10,470 bases of DNA, taken from NCBI GenBank assembly GCA_964577625.1, contig CAZNZP010000021.1:1-10470 (forward strand), given 5' to 3'. Of this stretch, positions 1-7,714 are shown in pieces. The translations under genes and the position numbers were made by a program. Position 1 is the stretch's first letter. Each line of letters starts with the position of its first letter. This stretch comes from UBA5272 sp964577625 (lineage in GTDB: Bacteria > Patescibacteriota > Minisyncoccia > Phycocordibacterales > UBA5272). The notes beneath the pieces are model-generated. The model was not told the origin of the DNA, searched no databases, and worked only from the letters and a program-made list of their open reading frames with translations.

Positions 1-297
1 GATGAAGAAAATACAATTTTTACAGAGAATATTTTATCAAAGGTTCAAACTTTTACTCCAAAGATTGTCACAGTAAAAGCAAAAGAAAATTCAAATCAAA
101 AAGTCACCATTTCAAAAGATTTAGCAAAATCTGATATTGGTGATAAAACAGAAACAGTTTATCTAAAAAGACTCGTTTTAGGTAATGGGGTCTCAGATTT
201 GATAGGTAAAACTCAAAATAAAAAAGTGGACACTGTATACAAAGATAAGAGTGTGGATACAAAGCTTATAAATTGGGTAAAAAATCTGATATACTAA
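1..297 (+). CDS. C-terminal part of an unrecognised protein (5' end outside window)
   Basis: The frame is open from the first base and closes at TAA 295-297, giving 98 residues without their N-terminus. The fragment is hydrophilic and rich in Lys, Thr, Asp and Val, with no membrane segment, no cysteine and no motif that I recognise. It ends in a Trp-containing tail (NWVKNLIY). The extended -10 of the next gene overlaps its stop codon, so the downstream gene probably has its own promoter. The Lys/Thr/Val-rich, beta-like composition and the secreted neighbour would suit an exported protein, but that is only a guess. Its function cannot be given from this fragment. Confidence 0.7.
   Translation, partial: DEENTIFTENILSKVQTFTPKIVTVKAKENSNQKVTISKDLAKSDIGDKTETVYLKRLVLGNGVSDLIGKTQNKKVDTVYKDKSVDTKLINWVKNLIY
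287..295 (+). promoter_or_regulatory. Extended -10 promoter element of the peptidoglycan-binding protein gene
   Basis: TG at 287-288, one base, then TATACT at 290-295. This predicts transcription start near 302 and a leader of about 22 nt before ATG 324. No good -35 hexamer is seen at 17 bp. The element overlaps the last codons of the upstream gene. Confidence 0.45.
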
Positions 298-323
298 TAT
301 AGTAAAAGAGATATTTACTGAAT

Positions 324-1940
324 ATGAAATTTAAGAATATAATTTTAAATCTCTTGGTCTTTTCGATTTTAATCGGAGGTTTTGCTTTTGTCTTTTTTAA
401 TACAAAAAAGCCTGTAGAAGCTAATACTAGCTTAGTTTATTGTGTAAAAATCGTAAACCCTTCAGCAAGTACTACCTCGGTAAGAATTTTTGATTCTAAT
501 TCTCAGAGATATTTTTTTGTAGATGGTAATGACTATTTTATTATTAATAGTGTTTATAATGGAAAGCTTTTAAGATGTCCAGACGGTTATCAAGCTTTCC
601 CGTCCACCTTTAATATTAATCTGTTAAAGTATGCTACAACTACAGATATTGTTCTTCCTGATGGAGTTTCTTCTGATGTGACTTGGGGTACCTCTACAGT
701 TCCAGGCTATGGGGATTTGTCTTATTTAAATAATGACTTACAAGCAATATACGATTCAATTATTTACGGTTATCCTAATCCAAACTACGGAGATCCAAAT
801 TACTCCTATCCAGACTACAATTACAACAATCCAAACTATGGCAACCCAAATTATTCTGGTACAGATTATTATGGTAACCCAAACTATGGCAACCCAAATT
901 ACTCCTATCCAGACTACAATTACAACAATCCAAACTATGGCAACCCAAATTATTCCGGCACAGATTATTATGGTAACCCAAACTATGGCAACCCAAATTA
1001 TTCTGGTACAGATTATTACAACAATCCAAATTATAACAACACCCAAGGTGGTACAGGAAATATTCCTGGCGGAGGTTTAAATTATCAAAGTTTGTTTTTA
1101 AGCTCAGCTTTTTGGAATAGTTTAATTAAAAATGATCCTTCCTTTACTAACGGAAGATTTATAAACTTAGATCCTTTGGACTATCCTTATTGTGTGGTTT
1201 TGACAAGAAACTTTGGTTATGGATCTAGAGATGGGGATACTGGAAGAGAGGTCTCAGCTTTGCAGGGATATTTATATAGTCGTGGATATATGGATGTCGA
1301 ACCCACAGGATATTTTGGACATATTACAGCGATATCTTTAGGTAAATTCCAATTTAGAAATCAGATAACTGTTACTGGAAGTGTAAATCAAGAAGTGCGA
1401 GATGTTATGAAAGAGTTGACTTGTATCAAACTTCCAACTGTATCTTATAATGATAAACCAATTTCTCCAGCTCCTTATGTATCCACCACAAAAACTACAA
1501 CTACAGTTACTACTACCACAAATACCAAACCTAAACCTACCACTCCAACACCCCCAAAAGAACCTGTAGTAACTATCCCTACGACTGATGATAAGACGCC
1601 AGAAAATAATACTGGTATGAGCACACTATCTTCTACAGAAGGAAATATGTATCTCTCACAAAGAAATAATTTATATTTTCTTTTTAGAACAAGAGCTCCA
1701 AGACCATATATTTGTATGACTTTAAATAATACCGATTGTACAATTTCTTCAAATTATGCACCAGTCATAGAAGGAGTGCTTAGAAATTTTTATGAAGTTG
1801 TAGACCTGTCTGGAAATTGGGCATTTAGTTTATATAATGGTCCAACTTGGGGTCAACCAGGAGACAAAGTAAAAATTTACTTTAAAGAATCTCAAGTTTC
1901 TAATACGGTAGCAATTTATACAGTAAATGTTTTAAATTAA
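324..1940 (+). CDS. Secreted peptidoglycan-binding domain protein with Asn-Pro-Asn-Tyr repeats
   Basis: A 538-residue exported protein, probably of the cell surface. Residues 7-25 form a hydrophobic signal peptide or N-terminal anchor after MKFKN. Residues 36-145 form an unrecognised globular domain. Residues 151-240 are a low-complexity Tyr/Asn/Pro/Gly repeat built from NPNYG, NPNYS and SGTDYY units. Residues 286-367 match a PG_binding_1-like domain: a helix with SALQGYLYSRG, the turn TGYFGHITAISLGKFQ, then ITVTGSVN. Residues 376-425 are a Thr/Pro linker. Residues 437-538 are a C-terminal beta-rich domain. Cysteines occur as one pair per domain (40/85, 290/367, 464/472), suggesting disulfides. 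ATG 324 is chosen because it precedes the signal peptide directly. The domain class points to murein attachment; the ligand and role are inferred. Confidence 0.8.
   Translation: MKFKNIILNLLVFSILIGGFAFVFFNTKKPVEANTSLVYCVKIVNPSASTTSVRIFDSNSQRYFFVDGNDYFIINSVYNGKLLRCPDGYQAFPSTFNINLLKYATTTDIVLPDGVSSDVTWGTSTVPGYGDLSYLNNDLQAIYDSIIYGYPNPNYGDPNYSYPDYNYNNPNYGNPNYSGTDYYGNPNYGNPNYSYPDYNYNNPNYGNPNYSGTDYYGNPNYGNPNYSGTDYYNNPNYNNTQGGTGNIPGGGLNYQSLFLSSAFWNSLIKNDPSFTNGRFINLDPLDYPYCVVLTRNFGYGSRDGDTGREVSALQGYLYSRGYMDVEPTGYFGHITAISLGKFQFRNQITVTGSVNQEVRDVMKELTCIKLPTVSYNDKPISPAPYVSTTKTTTTVTTTTNTKPKPTTPTPPKEPVVTIPTTDDKTPENNTGMSTLSSTEGNMYLSQRNNLYFLFRTRAPRPYICMTLNNTDCTISSNYAPVIEGVLRNFYEVVDLSGNWAFSLYNGPTWGQPGDKVKIYFKESQVSNTVAIYTVNVLN
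795..1040 (+). repeat. 99-bp in-gene tandem repeat encoding NPNY-rich protein repeat
   Basis: Two 99-bp units, 795-893 and 894-992, differ at only two bases, both silent third-position changes in the SGT codons. A third, divergent partial unit runs to about 1040. Each unit encodes 33 residues and contains smaller NPNYG/NPNYS repeats, so there is a repeat within a repeat. The near identity at DNA level indicates recent duplication or ongoing unequal exchange. The low complexity also opens long spurious frames on both strands here. Confidence 0.9.
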
Positions 1941-1969
1941 TTTTTTAAGTTTCTTTTTTCTCTATTTTT

Positions 1970-1978
1970 TGCTAAATT
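1970..1978 (+). promoter_or_regulatory. Extended -10 element directly before elp3
   Basis: TG at 1970-1971, C, then TAAATT at 1973-1978. The expected start of transcription is about seven bases downstream, at the elp3 ATG (1985), so a leaderless transcript is predicted. No ribosome binding site lies before the ATG. The 44-bp gap after the previous gene has no clear terminator, so read-through is also possible. Confidence 0.35.
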
Positions 1979-1984
1979 AGTCAG

Positions 1985-3832
1985 ATGAATAATACTTTTA
2001 ATAATATCTTTGTAAAAGTCTATACCGAAAAAGACTTAAACAATTTAAAGCGTCTTATCACTAAAACTCCCGAACTTTACGAGGAGATTTTGGAAGTGAG
2101 AAAAGAATTAAATAAAAAACAAAAATCTTTAAATGCGAAAACTTTAGTCAAAAAAATTTTACATATTGAAAAAAAAGCTCACGAAAGAGGAAAGACCAAA
2201 ACTCCTACTAATAGCGAATTACTTTTAATGTTTCAAAAAAGATTAGCTCTTGGTAGAGAAGTTTTAGATGAAGAAAGGAAAAAAGAAATTGAGCAAATTT
2301 TAAAGAGGTTAAAAGTAAGAAGTAATTCTGGAGTGACTGTAGTTTCACTTCTCACCAAGCCATATCCTTGTCCGGGAAGATGTATTTATTGTCCCACAGA
2401 AGCTAGGATGCCAAAAAGTTATCTCTCCAAAGAGCCAGCTGCCGCTAGAGCTTTAGCTAATAATTTTGATCCATATAAACAAATGACTTCTCGTCTAAAA
2501 GCTTTAGAAATAAATGGTCATCCAATTAATAAATTGGAAGTGATTATTATCGGAGGAACTTTTGATTATTATGAAAAAGAATATCAAGAATGGTTTGTAA
2601 AAGAAATCTTTAGAGCGGCGAATGAGTATAAAATTCTAACCTCCCCAACCCCTCCCAAGGAGGGGCTCCAAACTAGAGAGCAAGAGTCGAAAGGGAACCC
2701 TCTCCTTGGGAGAGGGCAGGGTGAGGTCAAGGGAAAAAGTTTATCAGATCTCCAAAAAGAAAATGAAACAGCTGAATGTAGAATCATAGGTCTTTCCACA
2801 GAAACTCGTCCAGATTATATTAATTTTGAAACTTTAAATTGGCTTCGTTATTTAGGGGTGACTAAAATAGAAATTGGTGTGCAACATCTTGATCAGCATG
2901 TGCTTGATTTTAATGCTAGAGAAATGACTAAAGAAAGTATAGCGGAAGCGACGGAGATGATGCGTAGTGCAGGATTTAAATTTGTCTATCATATGATGCC
3001 GAATCTTCCAGAGTCTAATCCAGAAATGGATGTGCAAATGTTTCGTGATTTATACAACTCAAAAGACTTTCATCCAGACATGTTGAAAATTTATCCATGT
3101 GTAATTTTAAAAACCTCTCTTCTTTATAAAATGTTTATTAAAAAAGTTTACAAAGATCCTCTCACTAAAGAGCTTGTAAATTTTGACTATGAACCATACG
3201 ATGACGAGACTCTTATAAAAGTGCTTTCTGATTCTGAAAAGGAAATTAAAAATTATACTCGTCTCATCCGTATGATTCGTGATATTCCAGCGACATATAT
3301 TTTGGCTAGTAGTAAAAAGTCTAATATGCGTGAGCTAGTAGATGAACATCAAAAAGAAAGAGGGTTTGTACAACAAGATATTCGGGCACGAGAGATTCGT
3401 GATACAGAAGTAGATGATAAAGATTTTAATTTGAGAGTGACAAAATATGATACTAATTTTGGCACTGAGTACTTTTTAGAATATATTAATGAAAAAGATA
3501 ATGATAAACTTGCTGGATTTGTGAGATTGCGTTTACAGTCAGATCATTTTGATAATGAGCTTCTAAAATATGAAAATCTTGAAGTGCTTGCAGATAAGAC
3601 CGCTCTTATTCGAGAGTTGCATGTTTATGGGACAGTGAAAAAGTTTGGTGAAGAGGGGAATCAGTCTCAACATATTGGATTTGGAAAAAGATTAATGGCT
3701 GAAGCAGAAAGAATAGCTAAAGAAAATAATTATAAAAAAATCGCCGTTATTTCTGGTGTCGGTGTTCGGGAGTATTATAAAAAACTCGAATATCATTTAA
3801 AGGGGAGTTATATGGTGAAAGAATTGAATTAA
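1985..3832 (+). CDS. elp3: Elp3-like radical SAM / acetyltransferase, tRNA U34 modification
   Basis: This enzyme uses S-adenosylmethionine and acetyl-CoA to add a carboxymethyl-type group at C5 of wobble uridine 34 in tRNA. Residues 75-115 resemble the Elp3 N-terminal region. The radical SAM domain holds the [4Fe-4S] cysteines C129, C133 and C136 (CPGRCIYC), IIGGTF at 188-193 and STETRPDY at 271-278. The C-terminal GNAT domain (about 490-615) has the acetyl-CoA loop QHIGFGKRLM (562-571) and VISGVGVREYYKKL (588-601). The usual length is about 500-560 residues; this one has 615. Part of the excess is a Pro/Gly/Lys-rich stretch, residues 219-248, encoded by a palindromic repeat element. Free-standing Elp3 without other Elongator subunits is known in archaea and some bacteria. 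ATG 1985 is the first start in the frame after a short gap. Confidence 0.92.
   Translation: MNNTFNNIFVKVYTEKDLNNLKRLITKTPELYEEILEVRKELNKKQKSLNAKTLVKKILHIEKKAHERGKTKTPTNSELLLMFQKRLALGREVLDEERKKEIEQILKRLKVRSNSGVTVVSLLTKPYPCPGRCIYCPTEARMPKSYLSKEPAAARALANNFDPYKQMTSRLKALEINGHPINKLEVIIIGGTFDYYEKEYQEWFVKEIFRAANEYKILTSPTPPKEGLQTREQESKGNPLLGRGQGEVKGKSLSDLQKENETAECRIIGLSTETRPDYINFETLNWLRYLGVTKIEIGVQHLDQHVLDFNAREMTKESIAEATEMMRSAGFKFVYHMMPNLPESNPEMDVQMFRDLYNSKDFHPDMLKIYPCVILKTSLLYKMFIKKVYKDPLTKELVNFDYEPYDDETLIKVLSDSEKEIKNYTRLIRMIRDIPATYILASSKKSNMRELVDEHQKERGFVQQDIRAREIRDTEVDDKDFNLRVTKYDTNFGTEYFLEYINEKDNDKLAGFVRLRLQSDHFDNELLKYENLEVLADKTALIRELHVYGTVKKFGEEGNQSQHIGFGKRLMAEAERIAKENNYKKIAVISGVGVREYYKKLEYHLKGSYMVKELN
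2639..2727. repeat. GC-rich double-hairpin palindromic element inserted in frame within elp3
   Basis: Two perfect hairpins: 2649-2655 pairs with 2659-2665 (7 bp, loop CAA), and 2698-2705 pairs with 2709-2716 (8 bp, loop TTG). The second is a near-copy of the first in opposite orientation (both contain CTCCCAAGGAG on one strand). The outer ends ACCTCCCC (2639-2646) and GGTGAGGT (2720-2727) are also inverted, with one mismatch. The stretch is far richer in G and C than its surroundings. It stays in frame and encodes residues 219-248. It resembles the family of dispersed ACCTC...GAGGT repeats common in bacterial intergenic DNA, and recalls Rickettsia palindromic elements inside genes. No target duplication is seen. 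Confidence 0.85.
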
Positions 3833-3882
3833 TATTATTCAATTTATTCTGAAAAAGTGAAGTGTTTGGAGGGTAGTTATTA

Positions 3883-3891
3883 TGATATAAT
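3883..3891 (+). promoter_or_regulatory. Extended -10 promoter of the O-antigen ligase-like gene
   Basis: TG at 3883-3884, one base, then a perfect TATAAT at 3886-3891, the best -10 in this region. Transcription should start near 3898, giving a leader of roughly 34 nt. AAGG at 3910-3913 is too far from ATG 3932 to act as a normal ribosome binding site. Confidence 0.6.
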
Positions 3892-3931
3892 CTTTAAATT
3901 ACAAACAATAAGGTTTAAGTGATATTATTTT

Positions 3932-6367
3932 ATGAACACAAATAGAAATAAATTTTTGAGAGGGGTTATGTATGCTTGTTTAGCTATAATCCCATTTTTA
4001 GCGTTTTATGTTGCCGGATTCGGATTTGGAGTTGATTGGAACTCAATGCTATTTCCATACATTACCGGTAAAAACTTTGCTTTTAGAATTTTAGTAGAAA
4101 TTGCAGCAGCGGCATGGATAATGCTTATGATTTTGGATAAAAATTTCAGACCCAAAAAATCTGCACTACTTTGGATTTACGGTACTTTCGTTTTCGTTTT
4201 ACTTTTAGCAGATATATTTTCAGTAGATCCATTACGATCTTTCTTTTCAAATTATGAAAGAATGGAAGGATTTAGCTCTCATGCACATCTTTTCTTATAT
4301 TTCCTAATGCTTATTACTTTATTTAAAGATAAAGCTAGCTGGGCGAAATATAAATTTATTTTATTCTTATCAAATATTCCAGTACTTCTTCTATCTTTAC
4401 TTCAATTGCTTGGTCTACCAAACTTTGCACCGATGAAATATTTACCAGCTTTAAGGGATGCGATTGGAAGTAAATTTGCACCATCTCAAGGTGGGGTTCA
4501 ACTTGATGCTTCTTTAGGAAACTCTACTTATTTAGCGATTTACGCAGTTTTCTTCATCTTTTTATTTGTTTTAGCTTATATTGAAAATAAAAAAGAAAAA
4601 AATGCTAACAATAATTGGGTGTATCTATTAATGGCTCTCCTAAACCTTGTTGTACTTTTTTACACTCAGACTCGTGGAGCTCAAGTAGGATTCGCAGCTG
4701 GAGTTTTTGTGTCTGCTTTAATCATTCTTATTGGTAGTAGAAAGTTTAAAGATTTGAAAAACAAAAGAAGAGTTTCTTTAGCTATAGTGGTCTTAGTAGT
4801 CTTAGGATATGTAGGATTAGTAGCTTTTGGTAACACTTCTTTTATTCAAAACTCTAGCACTCTAAGTAGATTGTCTAAAATTTCTACTTTTGCGAATCCA
4901 ACAACTCTTGTTTCTACATTCTCAAAACTTAAAGCCGAACTTTATAATCCAAGCTCCACTTATGAAAGTTTGATGAGTATTTCTGGTGACGGCACTTTTA
5001 CTTCTCGTCTTTTAAATATCAAAATGTCTTTGGAAGGATTTAAAGAAAGACCTATTTTAGGTTGGGGACAAGACAACTATTATCATGTTTTCTCAAAATA
5101 TAATGATGCAAGAATGTATGCTCAAGAGCCATGGTTTGATAGATCTCATAATGTATTTATGGATTGGCTTATCGCAGCAGGAGCTTTAGGGTTAATTGCG
5201 TATTTAGCTTTATACGTAGGAGCAATTTGGATGATGTGGTTTAGTAAAGGTGGTAGAGCACATAAAAGCTCCTTTGATTTTATTGAAAAGTCGTTATTAA
5301 CCGGTCTTTTGATTGCTTACTTTATCCATAATATTTTTGTTTTTGATAATCTGATTTCTTATTTACTATTCTTTATAGTACTCGCTTTCATTGCTTCTAA
5401 ATATAGTATTAGAAAAGAAGTAAAAGGTGCTGAAAAACTTTCAAACTCTGAAGCTAAAAGTAAAATGATACTTTTTGGTCCAGTAGTTTTACTTGCTTTA
5501 TTAGCAGGATTGTATCTGTTAAATATAAAATATATAGAAGCGAATAGAAATATTATTCGTGGCTTATCACCAAAAGCTGTAGAAGGAGAGGATCCTGTGA
5601 CAACTTTGGGTAGAAGTTTAGTTTCCTTTAAAAAAGCTATAGCTGCTGGAGGTATTGCTCAAATGGAAAGTAGAGAACAGTTATCTCAAACAGCTCTAGG
5701 TCTTTATAATGAAATAGCTACTGCTCAAATTCCACAAACAGAAGAATATCTCCCAGTTTATAGATTAGTTTCTGATTTTATTTCTACCGCTAAAGATTCT
5801 TATGAGGAGTTACTTGATAAAAGACCTGATCCTAGAAGTGCTTCTATTTTTGCAGCTTTCTTGGGAGGAATAGGTGATAATGGTTTAGCTCTTAAATATG
5901 GAGAGATGGCTCATAATATGGCACCTATGAAGCAAAGTATTACTATTTCGTACATTAAAGAATTGCTTGCAGCTGGAGAATTTGAGGAAGCAAATAATTT
6001 AGCAAGAGAAATGTATGATTCTGATAGGGGTTATACTAATGCTAAAAGTATATATGCTTTAACTAATCTTTATGTCGGAAATTTTGATTTGGGTGAGGAG
6101 ATGTTAATAAACCTAGACGGGACTATGAATGTTGACCAAAGTCTCTATGAAGCTTACAAGGCGGCTAATGAAACTAATAGATTAATTTCTATTCTCAAAA
6201 AGAATTTAGAAGTCAATCCAGACGATATTAATTCCGCAGTACTTCTTTCTGGAATTTATGTAGATCTTGGAAATAAGGGAGCAGCTATTACAGTTTTAAG
6301 AAATTTAGCTAAAGCACAACCAGAATTAGCTACTCAAATTGAAGAGTATATTAAGACTATTGAATAA
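3932..6367 (+). CDS. O-antigen ligase-like (Wzy_C) polytopic membrane protein with C-terminal TPR region
   Basis: An 811-residue inner-membrane protein of the O-antigen ligase/polymerase (WaaL/Wzy_C) class, which transfers or joins glycan chains on the outer face of the membrane. About 12-13 hydrophobic segments lie between residues 12 and 530. Family signatures include SVDPLRSFFSNYERMEGF (97-114), LGNSTYLA (195-202), YTQTRGAQVG (244-253), then a long outside loop with RPILGWGQDN (373-382) and FDRSHNVFMDWLIAAGALG (402-420), where the conserved Arg and His are expected to act. Residues about 545-811 are soluble and helical, with TPR-like repeats near 635-720 and 735-800. This ligase-plus-TPR layout recurs in Parcubacteria-type genomes. 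The substrate is unknown: it could be a surface polysaccharide or glycosylated proteins. No glycan cluster is visible nearby. The gene ends before a 93-bp spacer and terminator. Confidence 0.85.
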   Translation: MNTNRNKFLRGVMYACLAIIPFLAFYVAGFGFGVDWNSMLFPYITGKNFAFRILVEIAAAAWIMLMILDKNFRPKKSALLWIYGTFVFVLLLADIFSVDPLRSFFSNYERMEGFSSHAHLFLYFLMLITLFKDKASWAKYKFILFLSNIPVLLLSLLQLLGLPNFAPMKYLPALRDAIGSKFAPSQGGVQLDASLGNSTYLAIYAVFFIFLFVLAYIENKKEKNANNNWVYLLMALLNLVVLFYTQTRGAQVGFAAGVFVSALIILIGSRKFKDLKNKRRVSLAIVVLVVLGYVGLVAFGNTSFIQNSSTLSRLSKISTFANPTTLVSTFSKLKAELYNPSSTYESLMSISGDGTFTSRLLNIKMSLEGFKERPILGWGQDNYYHVFSKYNDARMYAQEPWFDRSHNVFMDWLIAAGALGLIAYLALYVGAIWMMWFSKGGRAHKSSFDFIEKSLLTGLLIAYFIHNIFVFDNLISYLLFFIVLAFIASKYSIRKEVKGAEKLSNSEAKSKMILFGPVVLLALLAGLYLLNIKYIEANRNIIRGLSPKAVEGEDPVTTLGRSLVSFKKAIAAGGIAQMESREQLSQTALGLYNEIATAQIPQTEEYLPVYRLVSDFISTAKDSYEELLDKRPDPRSASIFAAFLGGIGDNGLALKYGEMAHNMAPMKQSITISYIKELLAAGEFEEANNLAREMYDSDRGYTNAKSIYALTNLYVGNFDLGEEMLINLDGTMNVDQSLYEAYKAANETNRLISILKKNLEVNPDDINSAVLLSGIYVDLGNKGAAITVLRNLAKAQPELATQIEEYIKTIE

Positions 6368-6380
6368 AGTTATCTAAATT

Positions 6381-6440
6381 TTCAGAAATTGTTTTTCTGA
6401 ATCAGTCCCGTTTTAGAGAAAACACAAAAAAACAATTTCT
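6381..6440 (+). other. Two mutually exclusive stems in the 3' untranslated region
   Basis: TTCAGAAA (6381-6388) pairs perfectly with TTTCTGAA (6394-6401). Alternatively, 6384-6396 pairs perfectly over 13 bp with 6428-6440. The two pairings share bases and cannot coexist. They lie between the ligase stop codon and the terminator hairpin. Sequence this AT-rich gives such pairs by chance fairly often, so function is uncertain. Confidence 0.35.
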
Positions 6441-6460
6441 TTCAAATTTTTAGCATTTTT

Positions 6461-6489
6461 AAAACACGGATTTGATCCGTGTTTTTATT
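6461..6489. terminator. Bidirectional intrinsic terminator between convergent genes
   Basis: An 11-bp perfect stem pairs 6461-6471 with 6475-6485, with loop TTG and a core of CACGGAT/ATCCGTG. A T-rich run follows on the + strand (6482-6486 and on to 6491), and on the minus strand the stem runs into TTTTAAAAA. It sits between the convergent ligase gene and tsaD, whose stop codon is at 6490-6492, so it probably serves both. Confidence 0.85.
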
Positions 6490-7689
6490 TTATAAATTTT
6501 CTACACTCCAATTGCTGTCGGCTTTTATATTTTTAATTTTAGTCTTTTTCTTTTTATTAAGAATTTGTATTATAGCTACCACTCCAATCATAAAAGCATT
6601 ATCACCAGTTAAGAATTTTTCAGGTAAATACAAAGCCAAGTTTTCTTTTTCAGAAAATTCTAAAAAGTTTTTTCTAATAAAAGTATTAGCTATTACTCCT
6701 CCACCAATCACGAGACTTTTGGCATTATTTTCTTCCACGGCATCGCCAACTTTTTTAAGTAAAATTTCTGTCGCAGCATTTTCAAAATCCAAAGAGATTA
6801 TATTTTTAATTTCTTCTTCACTTTTCCCTGCTTCTTTTAATTTTTGAATTGTATGAATTACAGCTGTTTTTAAACCAGAAAAAGAAAAGTTTAAATCATT
6901 TGAATGAAGCATTGGTCTTGGAAGTTTAAATTCTTTTATTATTTCCAATCTATTTTCTCTAGCGAGAGCTGCAATTTTAGAAATTTCTGGTCCACCAGGA
7001 TAGGGGAGATCAAGTGAGCGAGCAACTTTATCAAAAGCTTCGCCAACAGCATCATCTACAGTTTGTCCAAGCTTTTTATATTCTCCAATTTTTTGGAAAA
7101 GATTTATCTCAGTGTGTCCACCAGAAATAAGTAAAGCTAGAGCCGGAGTAGAAACATTTTTTATCACAAACTTTTTTTCAGAAACAGGGGAGACAAGACC
7201 ACTTACTATATGACCCTCCATATGATTTACAGGGTAAACTTTTATATTCCAAAGAATAGCTAAAGCTTTAGCAAAATTTATTCCTACCCAAAGTGCTGGA
7301 GCGAGTCCTGGTCCAGAAGTGACTGAGATGGCTTTTAAATTCGGTTTTTCAATTTTAGAAGCTAACTCCAATAATTCTTCAAACATTTCAGACTCTCTTT
7401 CTAAAAGATTTTTTATTTTGTCTTTTTTACTTTCTTTTATTTTTACCTTTTTTTCTTTATAAAGATTAGCTTCTTTCAAACATTCGGTGAATATTTTTAC
7501 AATATTTTTAGCATGTTCTCTTTTAGCTAATGACGGAAAAACCCCACCAAATTCTCGGTGAATATTTATCTGAGATAAGACATGGTTAGACAAAAGAGAG
7601 AATTTTATTTCTCCTTTTTGTTTTTTCTCAAAATCAAAAATAGCAATGGCGGTTTCGTCGCAACTAGTCTCAATAGATAGGAGTTTTAT
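6490..7689 (-). CDS. tsaD: TsaD, tRNA N6-threonylcarbamoyladenosine transferase, apparent AUA start
   Basis: TsaD moves the threonylcarbamoyl group from TC-AMP to A37 of ANN-decoding tRNAs, working with TsaB and TsaE. Counted from codon 7689-7687, the 399 residues include SIETSCDET (5-13, the nucleotide-binding start of the ASKHA fold), the metal motif HMEGH (156-160), ISGGHTE (188-194), DDAVGEAFDK (212-221), FSFSGLKTA (268-276) and TGDNAFMIG (361-369, with the metal ligand Asp). The N-terminal block is intact, but no ATG, GTG or TTG lies between it and the upstream in-frame stop (7705-7707). The ATA aligned with the usual initiator Met is the best start. A TTG at 7593 would delete the conserved block. 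Residues about 77-119 contain a Lys/Glu-rich insertion of about 35 residues relative to E. coli TsaD. tsaB and tsaE are not in the window. Confidence 0.93.
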   Translation of the reverse strand: MKLLSIETSCDETAIAIFDFEKKQKGEIKFSLLSNHVLSQINIHREFGGVFPSLAKREHAKNIVKIFTECLKEANLYKEKKVKIKESKKDKIKNLLERESEMFEELLELASKIEKPNLKAISVTSGPGLAPALWVGINFAKALAILWNIKVYPVNHMEGHIVSGLVSPVSEKKFVIKNVSTPALALLISGGHTEINLFQKIGEYKKLGQTVDDAVGEAFDKVARSLDLPYPGGPEISKIAALARENRLEIIKEFKLPRPMLHSNDLNFSFSGLKTAVIHTIQKLKEAGKSEEEIKNIISLDFENAATEILLKKVGDAVEENNAKSLVIGGGVIANTFIRKNFLEFSEKENLALYLPEKFLTGDNAFMIGVVAIIQILNKKKKTKIKNIKADSNWSVENL

Positions 7690-7714
7690 AGTGTTATTAA
7701 AATTTTATAAAAAG

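Noticed and set aside
795..992. Repeat array considered as a CRISPR
   Set aside because: The units are directly adjacent with no unique spacers, and they encode a periodic protein in the frame of a larger gene.
733..1080. Long open frames on both strands across the repeat region (733-1080 on +, 756-1046 and 775-1029 on -)
   Set aside because: They arise from the 99-bp repeat, whose length is a multiple of three, so every frame that is open in one unit stays open. Their products are monotonous and they overlap a well-supported secreted protein.
2584..2799. 71-codon minus-strand frame inside elp3
   Set aside because: It is the reverse reading of the palindromic element. Phrases such as SPSLGGVGEV are typical of spurious proteins from this kind of repeat.
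2852..3037. 61-codon minus-strand frame inside elp3
   Set aside because: Antisense shadow of a conserved part of elp3, with no start signal of its own.
6479..6847. 122-codon + strand frame opposite tsaD
   Set aside because: It runs antisense to conserved TsaD motifs, and its Phe/Leu/Ser-rich product is what the complement of Lys/Glu-rich AT-biased coding DNA gives.
6490..7593. tsaD starting at TTG 7593
   Set aside because: This start removes the first 32 residues, including SIETSCDET, which the family needs for nucleotide binding; the frame stays open and conserved upstream.
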